NCBI GenBank assembly: GCA_002691795.1
Contig: NZIY01000058.1
Span: forward strand, 35,689 to 45,857
DNA from: SAR116 cluster bacterium
GTDB lineage: Bacteria > Pseudomonadota > Alphaproteobacteria > Puniceispirillales > Marisalimonadaceae
Reading direction: 5' to 3'
Length of the DNA: 10,169 nucleotides
The translations under genes were made by a program, and so were the position numbers. How positions within the stretch are numbered: the first letter of the stretch is position 1; each line of letters starts with the position of its first letter. The notes beneath the pieces are model-generated. The model did no database searches. It was given only the letters and a program-made list of their open reading frames with translations, and was not told the DNA's origin. Positions 1 through 7,581 of this stretch are shown here, piece after piece.

Positions 1-449
1 TAATGCTTAGATGCACCTCCAGCCAATCCAAGTCTTATTTGAATTTCATACCCTATAACACAAGCTGTTATTAATTGTTGTCCTGAACAATTTTTCATTT
101 GTGCAGCTGAAAGAGCAGCAGATAGAATTGGTGCACTTGAGTGAAGAGAAGCTTCAGCATGTGTATCATCAAAATCTAAGGAGTGGGCCAAAGTTCCATT
201 AATAAGAGCAGCCGCAGAAGGTGCATAGTTATTATTGTCTGAAAAAACCTTACAATTACCATTATCTAAATCTAATGTTTGAACTGCTTTGATTAAACTT
301 TCTGTTGATTCAGCATCATGCCTTGCTCTTATAATAATTCCGACAGTATCCAAAATTAGTAATTTAGTTCTCTCAACAACATCTTTAGGTAATTTTTCAA
401 ATTTAATGTTTTCACAAAATTCGGCTAGTTTTTCTGTTAATTTTTCCAT
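1..449 (-). CDS. MmgE/PrpD family protein, N-terminal part (cut by window edge)
   Basis: The minus strand from the ATG at 447-449 is open to the window edge and gives 149 codons of an MmgE/PrpD protein, the family of 2-methylcitrate dehydratase PrpD and cis-aconitate decarboxylase. Family landmarks are the N-terminal helix pair ending in LDTVG (residues 34-38), then the block INGTLAHSLDFDDTH at 83-97, whose Asp92, Asp94, Asp95 and Thr96 match the conserved active-site stretch, and His103 in LHSSAP. The C-terminal two thirds are outside the window. A weak purine-rich site (GAGAG) precedes the ATG. It is divergent from the amidase gene and shares an 80-bp spacer with it. It is related to, but clearly not a recent copy of, the MmgE/PrpD gene at 7582-8900: the two agree around the DDTH block and differ elsewhere. 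The family call is firm; the substrate cannot be told. Confidence 0.88.
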   Translation of the reverse strand, partial: MEKLTEKLAEFCENIKFEKLPKDVVERTKLLILDTVGIIIRARHDAESTESLIKAVQTLDLDNGNCKVFSDNNNYAPSAAALINGTLAHSLDFDDTHAEASLHSSAPILSAALSAAQMKNCSGQQLITACVIGYEIQIRLGLAGGASKH

Positions 450-459
450 ATCTCTCAAC

Positions 460-486
460 TTGTATTTATTCTTATTAAGTTATAAT
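460..486 (+). promoter_or_regulatory. Candidate promoter for the amidase gene
   Basis: A perfect TATAAT (481-486) lies 43 bp before the amidase ATG. The best upstream hexamer is TTGTAT at 460-465 with a short 15-bp spacer. No Shine-Dalgarno sequence is visible before the ATG at 530; the bases there are almost all A and T. Confidence 0.35.
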
Positions 487-512
487 GTTATTATTTATTT
501 AATTTTTTTCAA
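485..512 (-). promoter_or_regulatory. Candidate promoter for the left-edge MmgE/PrpD gene
   Basis: On the minus strand TTGAAA (507-512) is followed after 16 bp by TAACAT (485-490), about 35 bp before the ATG at 449. In a spacer this rich in A and T such matches arise easily by chance, so this is only a candidate. Confidence 0.22.
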
Positions 513-529
513 TTTTTTTTAAATATTTT

Positions 530-1807
530 ATGACTGAACCATTTGAATTAACAGCTACAAAAGCCCTAAAACTAATCAAAAATAATAAACTTTCACACAT
601 AGAATGGGTTGAGAGTTGTTTAGAGAGAATAAAAACAAGAGAACCCATTATTAAGGCCTTTTCTTTCATTGATTATAAGAAACCAATCGAACTAGCAAAA
701 AAATGTAATCAAATAAAAAAGGAAAATTTTGGAATTCCGTTTGCTGTAAAAGATATTATTGATATTGAAGGTATGCCCACACAAATGGGAACACCTTTTT
801 ACAAAGATAACATTCCAAAGAGAGATGCTGGAAGTGTTGCCATTGCAAAGCACTATGGCTGTATTCCTATTGGAAAAACAGTGACAACTGAACTTGGTCA
901 TAGACATCCAGGTCCTACAGTCAACCCTCATAATTATAAACATACACCTGGTGGATCTAGTTCTGGTTCTGCTGCAGCTGTGGCAGACTTCATGGTACCT
1001 ATTGCTTTTGGAACACAAACAACTGGTTCTGTAATTAGACCTGCAGCTTATTGTGGTGTTGTAGGCTATAAACCAACTTATGGAGATTTTGATAAATCAG
1101 GAATTTTGTCCAATTCTCCATCTATCGACACTTTAGGTCTTATGGCTCGATCAATAGAAGACATACGTATTATGAGAAATATTTTAATAGAGGAAGAATT
1201 ATTCTTAAATGAAAATTTAAATATTAATAATTTTAGATTTGCATTTGTTAAATCACCCTATTGGAATAAAACAGATGATGATACTAAAGTTAATCTAGAA
1301 AAATTTATTTCAAATCTAATAGAGTCAAAAGTAGATGTTCAAGAAATAGATTTAAATAATCTAATTTTAGAATCCAGTGAAATACACAAGAAAATAAGTG
1401 GATATGAGTTTAAAAGATCTATTTCTGCAGAACGTTTTCATCACTATAATGAATTAAGTAACATTTTAAGAAATGGTAGGTTAAGTGATGGTGAAAAAAT
1501 GACATTGAGTGACTACCACCATTTATTTGATCATCTAGAAAAACATAAAAATTTAATTAATGAAAAATTATCTTCTTTTGACTGTATAATATCACCAAGT
1601 GCATTAGGTGAAGCGCTTAGTGGTTTAGAATATACTGGCTCACCACTTTTAAATACTACATGGACGTTATTAGGATTACCATCGATAACGTTACCTATGT
1701 TTACAAGCAAAAATAATTTACCAATAGGTTGTCAATTTATATCAAAAAAAGCTGATGATAATAAACTCTTAAGTATTGCAAAAAAAATACTTCTAGATTT
1801 CAGCTAA
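530..1807 (+). CDS. Amidase-signature family hydrolase
   Basis: This 425-residue protein belongs to the amidase signature family (GatA, malonamidase, fatty-acid amide hydrolase), which hydrolyses C-N amide bonds with a Ser-cisSer-Lys triad. All three residues are visible: Lys74 in PFAVKD, Ser143 in the glycine/serine loop GGSSSGSAAA (141-150), and Ser167 in TTGSVIRPA. The 69- and 24-residue spacings match those I recall for malonamidase E2 (Lys62, Ser131, Ser155). The usual C-terminal end with LGLPSITLPM and GCQFI is present, so the gene looks complete. It is probably cytoplasmic, with no signal peptide. It lacks features of a GatCAB partner set, so a stand-alone amidase acting on a small amide is more likely than the Glu-tRNA amidotransferase subunit. 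It is divergent from an MmgE/PrpD gene, and its TAA overlaps the dctM stop on the other strand by 4 bp. The substrate is unknown. Confidence 0.93.
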   Translation: MTEPFELTATKALKLIKNNKLSHIEWVESCLERIKTREPIIKAFSFIDYKKPIELAKKCNQIKKENFGIPFAVKDIIDIEGMPTQMGTPFYKDNIPKRDAGSVAIAKHYGCIPIGKTVTTELGHRHPGPTVNPHNYKHTPGGSSSGSAAAVADFMVPIAFGTQTTGSVIRPAAYCGVVGYKPTYGDFDKSGILSNSPSIDTLGLMARSIEDIRIMRNILIEEELFLNENLNINNFRFAFVKSPYWNKTDDDTKVNLEKFISNLIESKVDVQEIDLNNLILESSEIHKKISGYEFKRSISAERFHHYNELSNILRNGRLSDGEKMTLSDYHHLFDHLEKHKNLINEKLSSFDCIISPSALGEALSGLEYTGSPLLNTTWTLLGLPSITLPMFTSKNNLPIGCQFISKKADDNKLLSIAKKILLDFS

Positions 1808-3087
1808 TCAAAGTGAGAAGTTATTAATAGGTCAGGTAAAGTAAGGGCTAAAGCAGGAAATAGAAGTACAATTATTAGGACTACCGTATCTGAAATACAA
1901 AACGGAAATGATCCCCTTATCACAGTAGTAACAGGTAATTTTGTAACACCACTTACAGCAAATAAATTAAGTCCTACAGGTGGAATCACACTTCCAATTT
2001 CTATACATAGAGCTGTTAAAATTCCAAGATGGACAGGGTCAACTCCTAGTGCTAGCGCAACAGGAAAATAAATAGGTACTGTTAGTACTAAAATTGCAAC
2101 ACCTGTTAAAAACATTGATAAAAATAGTAAAGAGCCCATTAAAGCAAATAAAAATCCAAGCCTTGATAGACCTAATGTACCAGCCCATTCAGCGATCATC
2201 TGGGGCCATCCCATATTTGCTAGATAAAACTGAAATATGCCCACACATCCTAACAAAAAGAAAACTACTGCTGTTAAATTCATAGTTCTTACAGTAGTTG
2301 GCATCAATTCTTTTAAAAAAGTCTTTCTTTTAAAAATCAACCCATAAAATAATGCATAGCTAGCTGCGGCAGCACCAGCCTCTGTTGGAGTAAAAACTCC
2401 TCCATACAGACCACCTAAAATTATAACTGGCATCAACAAAGCTGGCCAAGCATCTTTAAATGAAACCCATACCTCACATAAATCAAACTTTCCTCGGGGT
2501 AATTTTATAAATAATGAAACACTAATGATTATAACTGCATCACTTATAGCTAACATTATACCTGGTATAATGCCTGCAAAAAACAAATCAATTATAGATA
2601 TCTCGGTTATAACACCAAACAAAATCAGAGTGATGCTCGGAGGTATCAACAATGCTATCCCACCAGCTGATGCAATTACACCTGCTGCCATCCATTTTGG
2701 GTAACCTCTTTTAACAAGCTCTGGATATGCAATAACACTCATAGCTGCAGCCATAGCAGTTGATGAACCTGATATAGCTCCAAACAAAACAGCTGCTAAT
2801 AAAGTTGCATATGCAAAACCTCCTGGAACCCAACCAACTAGGGAATCAGCAAACCTAAACAAACCTGCTACAAGTCCTGTTCTCTCCATTAAAAAACCAG
2901 CATAAATAAAAAAAGGTATTGCAACTAAGGTATATTTAGTCAAAAAACTAAAAAACGCTTCAAATAAAGTGCTGTAAGTTAAAAAATCATCAAATAAAAC
3001 GCCTATCGCAGTAGCTCCAGCTAATGATATCCCAATAGGAACTCCAGCAAACAAAAGCATGAATAATGTGCTACCTAAACTCCACAT
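1804..3087 (-). CDS. dctM: TRAP transporter large membrane subunit (DctM)
   Basis: This 427-residue, very hydrophobic protein is the large transport subunit of a tripartite ATP-independent periplasmic (TRAP) importer in the inner membrane, which moves an organic acid with sodium ions. DctM hallmarks are in order: LVAIPFFIYAGFLME (54-68), GAISGSSTAMAAA (103-115), SAGGIALLIPPSI (140-152), GGVFTPTEAGA (229-239) and EIGSVIPPVGLNLF (363-376). The glycine/serine and double-proline hairpin motifs correspond to the re-entrant substrate and sodium region of the family. Length is normal for DctM. It is the last gene of the minus-strand block, 13 bp after the dctQ stop, with no good Shine-Dalgarno sequence, so translation coupled to dctQ is likely. 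Its TAG overlaps the end of the convergent amidase gene, so there is no room for a separate terminator between them. Confidence 0.96.
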   Translation of the reverse strand: MWSLGSTLFMLLFAGVPIGISLAGATAIGVLFDDFLTYSTLFEAFFSFLTKYTLVAIPFFIYAGFLMERTGLVAGLFRFADSLVGWVPGGFAYATLLAAVLFGAISGSSTAMAAAMSVIAYPELVKRGYPKWMAAGVIASAGGIALLIPPSITLILFGVITEISIIDLFFAGIIPGIMLAISDAVIIISVSLFIKLPRGKFDLCEVWVSFKDAWPALLMPVIILGGLYGGVFTPTEAGAAAASYALFYGLIFKRKTFLKELMPTTVRTMNLTAVVFFLLGCVGIFQFYLANMGWPQMIAEWAGTLGLSRLGFLFALMGSLLFLSMFLTGVAILVLTVPIYFPVALALGVDPVHLGILTALCIEIGSVIPPVGLNLFAVSGVTKLPVTTVIRGSFPFCISDTVVLIIVLLFPALALTLPDLLITSHFD

Positions 3088-3100
3088 AATATTTATCTAT

Positions 3101-3652
3101 CTAAACATCCGTTGATAATTCTACTTTTTCTGTGAAATGATCGCCTCTAATATAACTATGAATATCTTCAATTATTTGCAGTAATGCAACAAGTGACATT
3201 AAACCTAAACCTATTGCCAAACATGTATGAAATGGCCACATATAAAAAAATAAACTTTCAGATAACTCACTTATTTGAATTGAATATTGTATTGTAGATA
3301 TTGCTGTATATGTCAATGATGCACAAAAAATACAAATAGTTGTTGAAACAAAGATTTTCGCAAATCCAATTAATCTAAAAAATTTATAAGCGCTCAATAA
3401 CTGAAGTACTGCACTCATGACTAAATGTCCTCTTTTAATTTGTGTTACACAAATATAGAATGCAACAGAAGACATCGTTGCATATATAACTGCATCCTGT
3501 CCCCACTCGAACACAACTCCAAGAATGTATCTTCTAAAAATTTCAGCTAAAGCAAATAAGGTTACAAATATCATCAATAAAGCTGACATAGTTCCTAAGA
3601 TCCTGTCAATCCAGAGCTTTATCATGTCAGAAATTTGGTAAAATTTTTTCAT
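3101..3652 (-). CDS. dctQ: TRAP transporter small membrane subunit (DctQ)
   Basis: This 183-residue protein is predicted to be the small TRAP membrane subunit. It has four hydrophobic segments (about residues 20-38, 52-70, 97-117 and 140-160), and the family-typical stretch AEIFRRYILG..FEWGQDA (36-54) follows the first. DctQ packs against DctM and is thought to help dock the periplasmic binding protein. It sits between dctP and dctM with the usual gene order. The start at 3652 gives MKKFYQ; an in-frame Met at residue 11 is an alternative, and neither has a visible Shine-Dalgarno sequence. The start lies only 9 bp after the T-run of the terminator that follows dctP, so dctQ and dctM probably depend on read-through from upstream. 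Confidence 0.92.
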   Translation of the reverse strand: MKKFYQISDMIKLWIDRILGTMSALLMIFVTLFALAEIFRRYILGVVFEWGQDAVIYATMSSVAFYICVTQIKRGHLVMSAVLQLLSAYKFFRLIGFAKIFVSTTICIFCASLTYTAISTIQYSIQISELSESLFFYMWPFHTCLAIGLGLMSLVALLQIIEDIHSYIRGDHFTEKVELSTDV

Positions 3653-3661
3653 ATTAATATT

Positions 3662-3694
3662 AAAAAAAAGGCCTAAATTTATTTAGGCCTTTTT
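3662..3694 (-). terminator. Intrinsic terminator between dctP and dctQ
   Basis: A near-perfect inverted repeat with arms at 3665-3677 and 3682-3694 (13 bp, core AGGCCTAAA/TTTAGGCCT) and a 4-base loop is followed on the minus strand by eight T (3669 down to 3662). It begins 7 bp after the dctP stop codon. The hairpin is nearly symmetrical and also ends in T on the plus strand. Position within the operon suggests partial termination, which would leave more dctP than dctQM transcript. Confidence 0.87.
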
Positions 3695-3701
3695 ATCGAA
3701 G

Positions 3702-4871
3702 TTACTTACGTGACTTCTTTTTATATAAAGCTGTTCCTTTAGCAAATTTTGCAAAGTCTGCAGCAAAAGCAGAACAATCTGTCTTTTCTAATGGATCAGA
3801 ACCTAATGGATTTGCTTTTACTAAAGCAGCAGCTTCTGATGTAAATTGATCTACCATTTTATCACCAGTTCCATCAACTTTAGTTTTTATCCAATTGTTT
3901 GTAGCTCCAGCCTCAGCCTTTTGTAAAACGCCAGCTTCTGACGGATTCATCACATAAATACCAGGCTTAGACTTATCTGTTACTTTATACTTGTCAACAA
4001 GTCTCTTATCATTACAGAAATTTATTGCCTTCTGATAAGGAATAAAATCATTTACAATAATGTCAGCCAAAGCTTTTTGTTGAGCTTTAGATAGTTTTGA
4101 CCACCATTTATTTGAAGCACCAATCCAATAATAATCACCTACGATACCATTGATTCCTGCTACAGTAAAATATGGAGCTTGTTCCTTTGTTGCGTTAAAT
4201 CCACCTAAACTTGTCAATAATCCATCAATTACGCCAGTTTGAAGTGCAGGTGGAACATCTCCAAATGACATTGTAGTTGGATTTGCGCCTAATGATCCAA
4301 GTAATGCATTTTCAGCAGGTCCCATACTTCTAATTTTTTTACCTTTGAAGTCAGCTGGAACAAGCATTCTACTCTTAACAGCTCCTGCACCCATATACAT
4401 ACTCAGGTGACCAGAACCAAAAATTGTAATGCCATGCTTATCATTAAATACCTTCTTCAACTGTGCATAAGTCTTTGTACCATCTAAACCATTAATAGCA
4501 CCAGGAGTAGTTAATTTACCAGCTCCTACAATTGTATTTGCTAAAGGCTCAACTGAGGAAGTTTTACCAAACTGCCCAGTCATCATTTCTAGATTACCTT
4601 TTGTCAAAGCTTGTGTACCTTTTGGAACGTTGTAAAGTGATTTTGCCCAGTAGATTTGAACCTTACTTCCTGGAATCTTTTTTTCAACTTGCTCAGCAAA
4701 AAACATTTCTGCAATTGCTGCAGGGTGTGGTGGACCAGAGTGATCTGATGCCCATCTCATTTTAATTGGTTCAACTTTAGCGTGTCCATCTGCAATAGAG
4801 TTTGTTGAACCTAATGAAAATACAGCTGCAATTGTAGCAACTGCTGTCATTAATTTCTTATCTAATCTCAT
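3702..4871 (-). CDS. dctP: TRAP transporter periplasmic solute-binding protein (DctP)
   Basis: This 389-residue protein is the periplasmic receptor of the TRAP system. It begins with a Sec signal peptide: LDKK, a hydrophobic stretch (about 8-21), then a likely cleavage after Ala27 in NSIA/DG. The DctP-family core reads FKGKKIRSMGPAENALL (175-191), with Arg181 at the place of the conserved carboxylate-binding arginine, followed by GANPTTMSFGDVPPALQTGVIDG (195-217), the usual specificity-helix region. It is longer than a typical DctP of about 330 residues. Two cysteines, Cys286 and Cys366, could form a disulfide in the periplasm. The arginine fits a carboxylate ligand, but the ligand cannot be read from sequence. 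It has by far the clearest Shine-Dalgarno sequence among the transport genes and its own 121-bp leader, both consistent with high expression. Confidence 0.95.
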   Translation of the reverse strand: MRLDKKLMTAVATIAAVFSLGSTNSIADGHAKVEPIKMRWASDHSGPPHPAAIAEMFFAEQVEKKIPGSKVQIYWAKSLYNVPKGTQALTKGNLEMMTGQFGKTSSVEPLANTIVGAGKLTTPGAINGLDGTKTYAQLKKVFNDKHGITIFGSGHLSMYMGAGAVKSRMLVPADFKGKKIRSMGPAENALLGSLGANPTTMSFGDVPPALQTGVIDGLLTSLGGFNATKEQAPYFTVAGINGIVGDYYWIGASNKWWSKLSKAQQKALADIIVNDFIPYQKAINFCNDKRLVDKYKVTDKSKPGIYVMNPSEAGVLQKAEAGATNNWIKTKVDGTGDKMVDQFTSEAAALVKANPLGSDPLEKTDCSAFAADFAKFAKGTALYKKKSRK

Positions 4872-4878
4872 GAATTTT

Positions 4879-4883
4879 CCTCC
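4879..4883 (-). promoter_or_regulatory. Strong ribosome binding site of dctP
   Basis: GGAGG on the minus strand lies 7 bases before the ATG at 4871. It fixes the dctP start and contrasts with the absent or weak sites of dctQ and dctM. Confidence 0.8.
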
Positions 4884-5016
4884 GAAACATAGATTTTGTT
4901 TTTTAATTATTTAGACACTAAACATTTAATTCTGTGTAATCAAAGGTTTTTTAGTTCATATGTTATGTAAAAAATAAATTAAATAATTATAACTATACAA
5001 TATCCTTATTTTTCAA
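4884..5016 (-). promoter_or_regulatory. dctP upstream region with candidate promoters
   Basis: The gap between the CoA-transferase gene and dctP is long for this block. Two minus-strand candidates can be read: TTGAAA (5011-5016) with a long 19-bp spacer to a perfect TATAAT (4986-4991), and TTGATT (4938-4943) with 17 bp to a poor TAGTGT (4915-4920). Neither is convincing alone. No terminator hairpin follows the CoA-transferase gene, so read-through from upstream is also expected. Confidence 0.3.
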
Positions 5017-6195
5017 TAACTTAATATCTTCATTTGAATAACCTAACTTGTTTAGAATCTCTTCATTGTGCTCGCCTAATTCCGGAGCTGTTTTATCAAC
5101 GTGATTTTCTGTGTCGAATCTTATTGGTGTTTTTAATAGGCTTAGTTTTTTGTTATTTTTAGTAATTATTTTTTGAATATTATTTCTTTCTTTAACAAAT
5201 TCGTTTTCAAGTGATGACTTAATATCTAATATTGGAGCTGCTGGTACATTGCCTGCAAAAATTTCTAGCCATTCAGACGTAGACTTTTTACTCAACTCTT
5301 TATCTAAAATATCTGTTATTAAGTCCCTATTTTCTTGTCTAAGTTTAAAATTAGAAAACCTCTTGTCTATTCCTAAATCTTTTCTATCTATATAATCACA
5401 AAGTGTAGGCCAGAAACTCTCTTTGTTGCACATTAAATAAATCCAACCATCAGCAGTTTTATACAATTGACATGGTACCAAAACTGGATGTGCGGACCTG
5501 TCTAACCTCTCTGGTTGATAATCAGAATTTAAAGCCCAAGCAGCTACATAACTCTGATTAAACATTGCTGTATCAAATAGACTAACATCAATATCTCTTC
5601 CAATCCCAGAACTCCTTGCGGATAAAACTCCACTTACTAAACTAAATGCCATAGTTAATCCTGCCATGTAATCAACAATAGATAGCCCAAACCTAGCAGG
5701 AGGTGCACTTGGTTCACCAGTTAATGAAAAATACCCAGCCTCAGCTTGCATTAAATAGTCATATCCTGGCCAGTTCTTCCTCGATCCTTCTCTACCATAT
5801 GCAGAACAATGAGCTGCAACTATTTTTTTGTTAAATTGCTTTAATTGATCAAATGTAATACCTAATTTTTCAGGAACATCTCCTCTAAGATTATTACAAA
5901 CAGCGTCACTTTCTTTAACTAATTTTCCTAAAATTTCTTTTCCTTCATCAGACAAAATATTTAGTGTAATGCTTTTTTTATTCCTATTTAATGCTTGAAA
6001 AAAAATACTTGAAGCTGAATTTCTTTCTTCATCTATAAAGTATGGACCAAGTGCTCTTAAATAGTCACCATCCGTACCAGCAGGTTCAATTTTTATAACC
6101 TCAGCTCCCAAATCTGATAAATATTGAGACCCAAATGGACCAGCACCATACTGTTCAAATGCTAAAACTTTCAATCCTTCTAGAGGTAAGCTCAT
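4993..6195 (-). CDS. CaiB/BaiF family CoA-transferase (itaconate CoA-transferase-like by context)
   Basis: This 400-residue protein is a class III CoA-transferase, which moves CoA from a donor thioester (often succinyl-CoA) to a carboxylate. It has the N-terminal block GAGPFGSQYLSDLGAEVIKIE (17-37), followed by GDYLR (43-47). It also has PGYDYLMQAEAGYFSLTG (143-160) and the proposed catalytic Asp175 in GLSIVDYMAG. The 29-residue spacing from Asp146 to Asp175 matches that between the GHD and catalytic Asp motifs of family members such as alpha-methylacyl-CoA racemase, so Asp175 is the likely nucleophile. Length is normal. It starts 17 bp after the MaoC gene and is followed by the TRAP genes. 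In P. aeruginosa the itaconate CoA-transferase is, from memory, also of this family and in the same neighbourhood. A racemase role is possible but less likely beside a lyase and transporter. Confidence 0.9.
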   Translation of the reverse strand: MSLPLEGLKVLAFEQYGAGPFGSQYLSDLGAEVIKIEPAGTDGDYLRALGPYFIDEERNSASSIFFQALNRNKKSITLNILSDEGKEILGKLVKESDAVCNNLRGDVPEKLGITFDQLKQFNKKIVAAHCSAYGREGSRKNWPGYDYLMQAEAGYFSLTGEPSAPPARFGLSIVDYMAGLTMAFSLVSGVLSARSSGIGRDIDVSLFDTAMFNQSYVAAWALNSDYQPERLDRSAHPVLVPCQLYKTADGWIYLMCNKESFWPTLCDYIDRKDLGIDKRFSNFKLRQENRDLITDILDKELSKKSTSEWLEIFAGNVPAAPILDIKSSLENEFVKERNNIQKIITKNNKKLSLLKTPIRFDTENHVDKTAPELGEHNEEILNKLGYSNEDIKLLKNKDIV

Positions 6196-6212
6196 CTTAT
6201 TAAACTTTTCAA

Positions 6213-6746
6213 TTATTTTGCTTTTGAAATGATTTCATCAACAATACTATGTCCTTTTTTAGCAACCAAAAAAGATCTGACCATATCCATTACAATCACA
6301 TTATCTTGATTTTTTCCAACGTGTCTTACCTTTACTATTCCTTGAGTTGGTCTTGATTTGGATTCTCTCTTATCAAGTACTTCTGTTTCGGAATATAGAG
6401 TATCTCCTACAAAAACTGGCGCAGGTAGTTTTATTTCTTCCCAACCTAGATTTGCTATTGCTTTTTGACTAGTCCCACTCACACACATTCCAGTAACTAA
6501 TGAAAGAGTGAATGCTGAATTAACAAGATAACGTTTAAATTCTGTCTTAGATGCATAATTAGCGTCAAAATGAACGGGATGTGTATTCATAGTTAAATTT
6601 GTAAACCAGATATTATCTGTCTCTGTAATTGTACGACCAGGCCAATGCTCATATATGTCACCTACATTAAAATCTTCAAAATACCTGCCTGGGTCTTCCC
6701 TATATCTATTGGGACCAACTTTTTTAATTCCAAATAATTCACTCAT
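6213..6746 (-). CDS. Single-domain MaoC-type (hotdog) enoyl-CoA hydratase
   Basis: This 177-residue hotdog-fold protein resembles (R)-specific enoyl-CoA hydratases. GRYFEDFNVGDIYEHWPGRT (20-39) is the usual opening strand, TMNTHPVHFDANYA (52-65) is the hydratase-2 motif region, and LPAPVFVGDTLYSETEVLDKRESKSRP (107-133) is the typical central sheet. In canonical members the motif is D-x-N-P-x-H with catalytic Asp and His five residues apart; here His59 is kept but the Asp position is Asn54. This may be a subfamily trait. Its ATG directly follows the TAA of the lyase gene with no spacer, and GAGAGG inside the end of that gene serves as ribosome binding site, so the two are probably translationally coupled. 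The likely substrate is a branched C4/C5 dicarboxylyl-CoA, by context only. Confidence 0.88.
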   Translation of the reverse strand: MSELFGIKKVGPNRYREDPGRYFEDFNVGDIYEHWPGRTITETDNIWFTNLTMNTHPVHFDANYASKTEFKRYLVNSAFTLSLVTGMCVSGTSQKAIANLGWEEIKLPAPVFVGDTLYSETEVLDKRESKSRPTQGIVKVRHVGKNQDNVIVMDMVRSFLVAKKGHSIVDEIISKAK

Positions 6747-7559
6747 TTAAACCTCTCTTTCAATAATAGACTTAGCCCTTGCCAAAACAGGAGCATCAAC
6801 CATTTTACCTTCAAAATTAAACGCACCGGTACCTGAAGTTTCAGATGCTTTTAAAACTCCTTTTGCCCAAATCAACTCTTCTTCAGTTGGATAGTATGCC
6901 CTATGAATAGGTTCAATTTGATCAGGGTGAATTGCAAATTTTCCCTTAAACCCCATTGATTTAATAAGCTTCGTTTCGTTAAAACATCCCTCCGCATCAC
7001 GAAAATCCAACCAAACACCATCTAGAGCAATAGTATTGTAGAGAGCTGAAGCATTAACTATCTTTCCTCTAGAATAAGCTAGCGAATCTCCACCCATATC
7101 TCCGCCTGTCATAGCTGTAAAGTCAGCAGAGCCAAAACCTATTCCTGAGAAGTTTATACCTTCAACACTCCAAAATTCTATATTAGCAATTCCTTTAGGT
7201 GTCTCAATTTGTGGAAGAACTAAAATATTTACTCCTAAATCATTTAAAAAAGATTTACACTCTTTAGCATCTTCAATTTTTGGAATAGCAATAGAATAAG
7301 GAAGATTTGGGCAACTCTTTAACATTTTAATATCGTCTTGATAATCATTAGAATCTAAACCATTTATCCGAAGTAAAAATTTCTCAGGTTGATTGTCAAA
7401 ATTGCTTTTTGAAAATTGGATGAAGTTTTCACGCCCAAAATCTTTCTTATCTTTAGCAAGTCCGTCTTCTAGATCAAAAATGACTTTGTCAGCATTTGAT
7501 GCTAATGCTTTTGGAACTCTTTCAATTTTATCCAATGGTAAAAATAAAATACTTCTCAT
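6747..7559 (-). CDS. CitE/HpcH-type CoA-ester lyase (citramalyl- or malyl-CoA lyase-like)
   Basis: This 270-residue TIM-barrel protein belongs to the CitE/HpcH-HpaI family, which splits 3-hydroxyacyl-CoA esters such as citramalyl-, malyl- or methylmalyl-CoA into an acyl-CoA and a 2-oxoacid. Diagnostic blocks are RSILFLPLDK (2-11), the DLEDG box (29-33), Arg64 in LRING, IPKIE (92-96), the metal ligand Glu119 in PQIETPKG, the second ligand Asp146 in GSADFT, and GFKGKFAIHPDQI (203-215). It is complete and of normal length for a stand-alone lyase. It starts 22 bp after the MmgE/PrpD gene and abuts the MaoC gene. In P. aeruginosa the itaconate cluster lyase (ccl) is of this family, which would give acetyl-CoA and pyruvate here. 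Sequence alone does not separate citramalyl-CoA from malyl-CoA specificity. Confidence 0.92.
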   Translation of the reverse strand: MRSILFLPLDKIERVPKALASNADKVIFDLEDGLAKDKKDFGRENFIQFSKSNFDNQPEKFLLRINGLDSNDYQDDIKMLKSCPNLPYSIAIPKIEDAKECKSFLNDLGVNILVLPQIETPKGIANIEFWSVEGINFSGIGFGSADFTAMTGGDMGGDSLAYSRGKIVNASALYNTIALDGVWLDFRDAEGCFNETKLIKSMGFKGKFAIHPDQIEPIHRAYYPTEEELIWAKGVLKASETSGTGAFNFEGKMVDAPVLARAKSIIEREV

Positions 7560-7581
7560 AACTGACTACTCTCTAATTCAT

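Noticed and set aside
289..522. A 77-codon plus-strand reading frame at the left edge
   Set aside because: It is antisense to the well-supported MmgE/PrpD N terminus and ends in an AT-rich, Phe/Leu/Ile string.
692..1018. A 108-codon minus-strand reading frame inside the amidase gene
   Set aside because: The opposite strand carries the amidase catalytic motifs; the antisense product (Cys/Arg/Ser-rich) resembles nothing.
530..1807. Amidase as GatA of the Glu-tRNA(Gln) amidotransferase
   Set aside because: No gatC or gatB is nearby and it stands beside catabolic genes; the triad spacing also fits small-amide hydrolases. It cannot be fully excluded without a tree.
4532..4765. A 77-codon plus-strand frame within dctP, and similar ones at 2094-2285, 7393-7590 and 8657-8842
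   Set aside because: All are antisense to genes with strong family motifs, and none has a recognisable product or initiation site.
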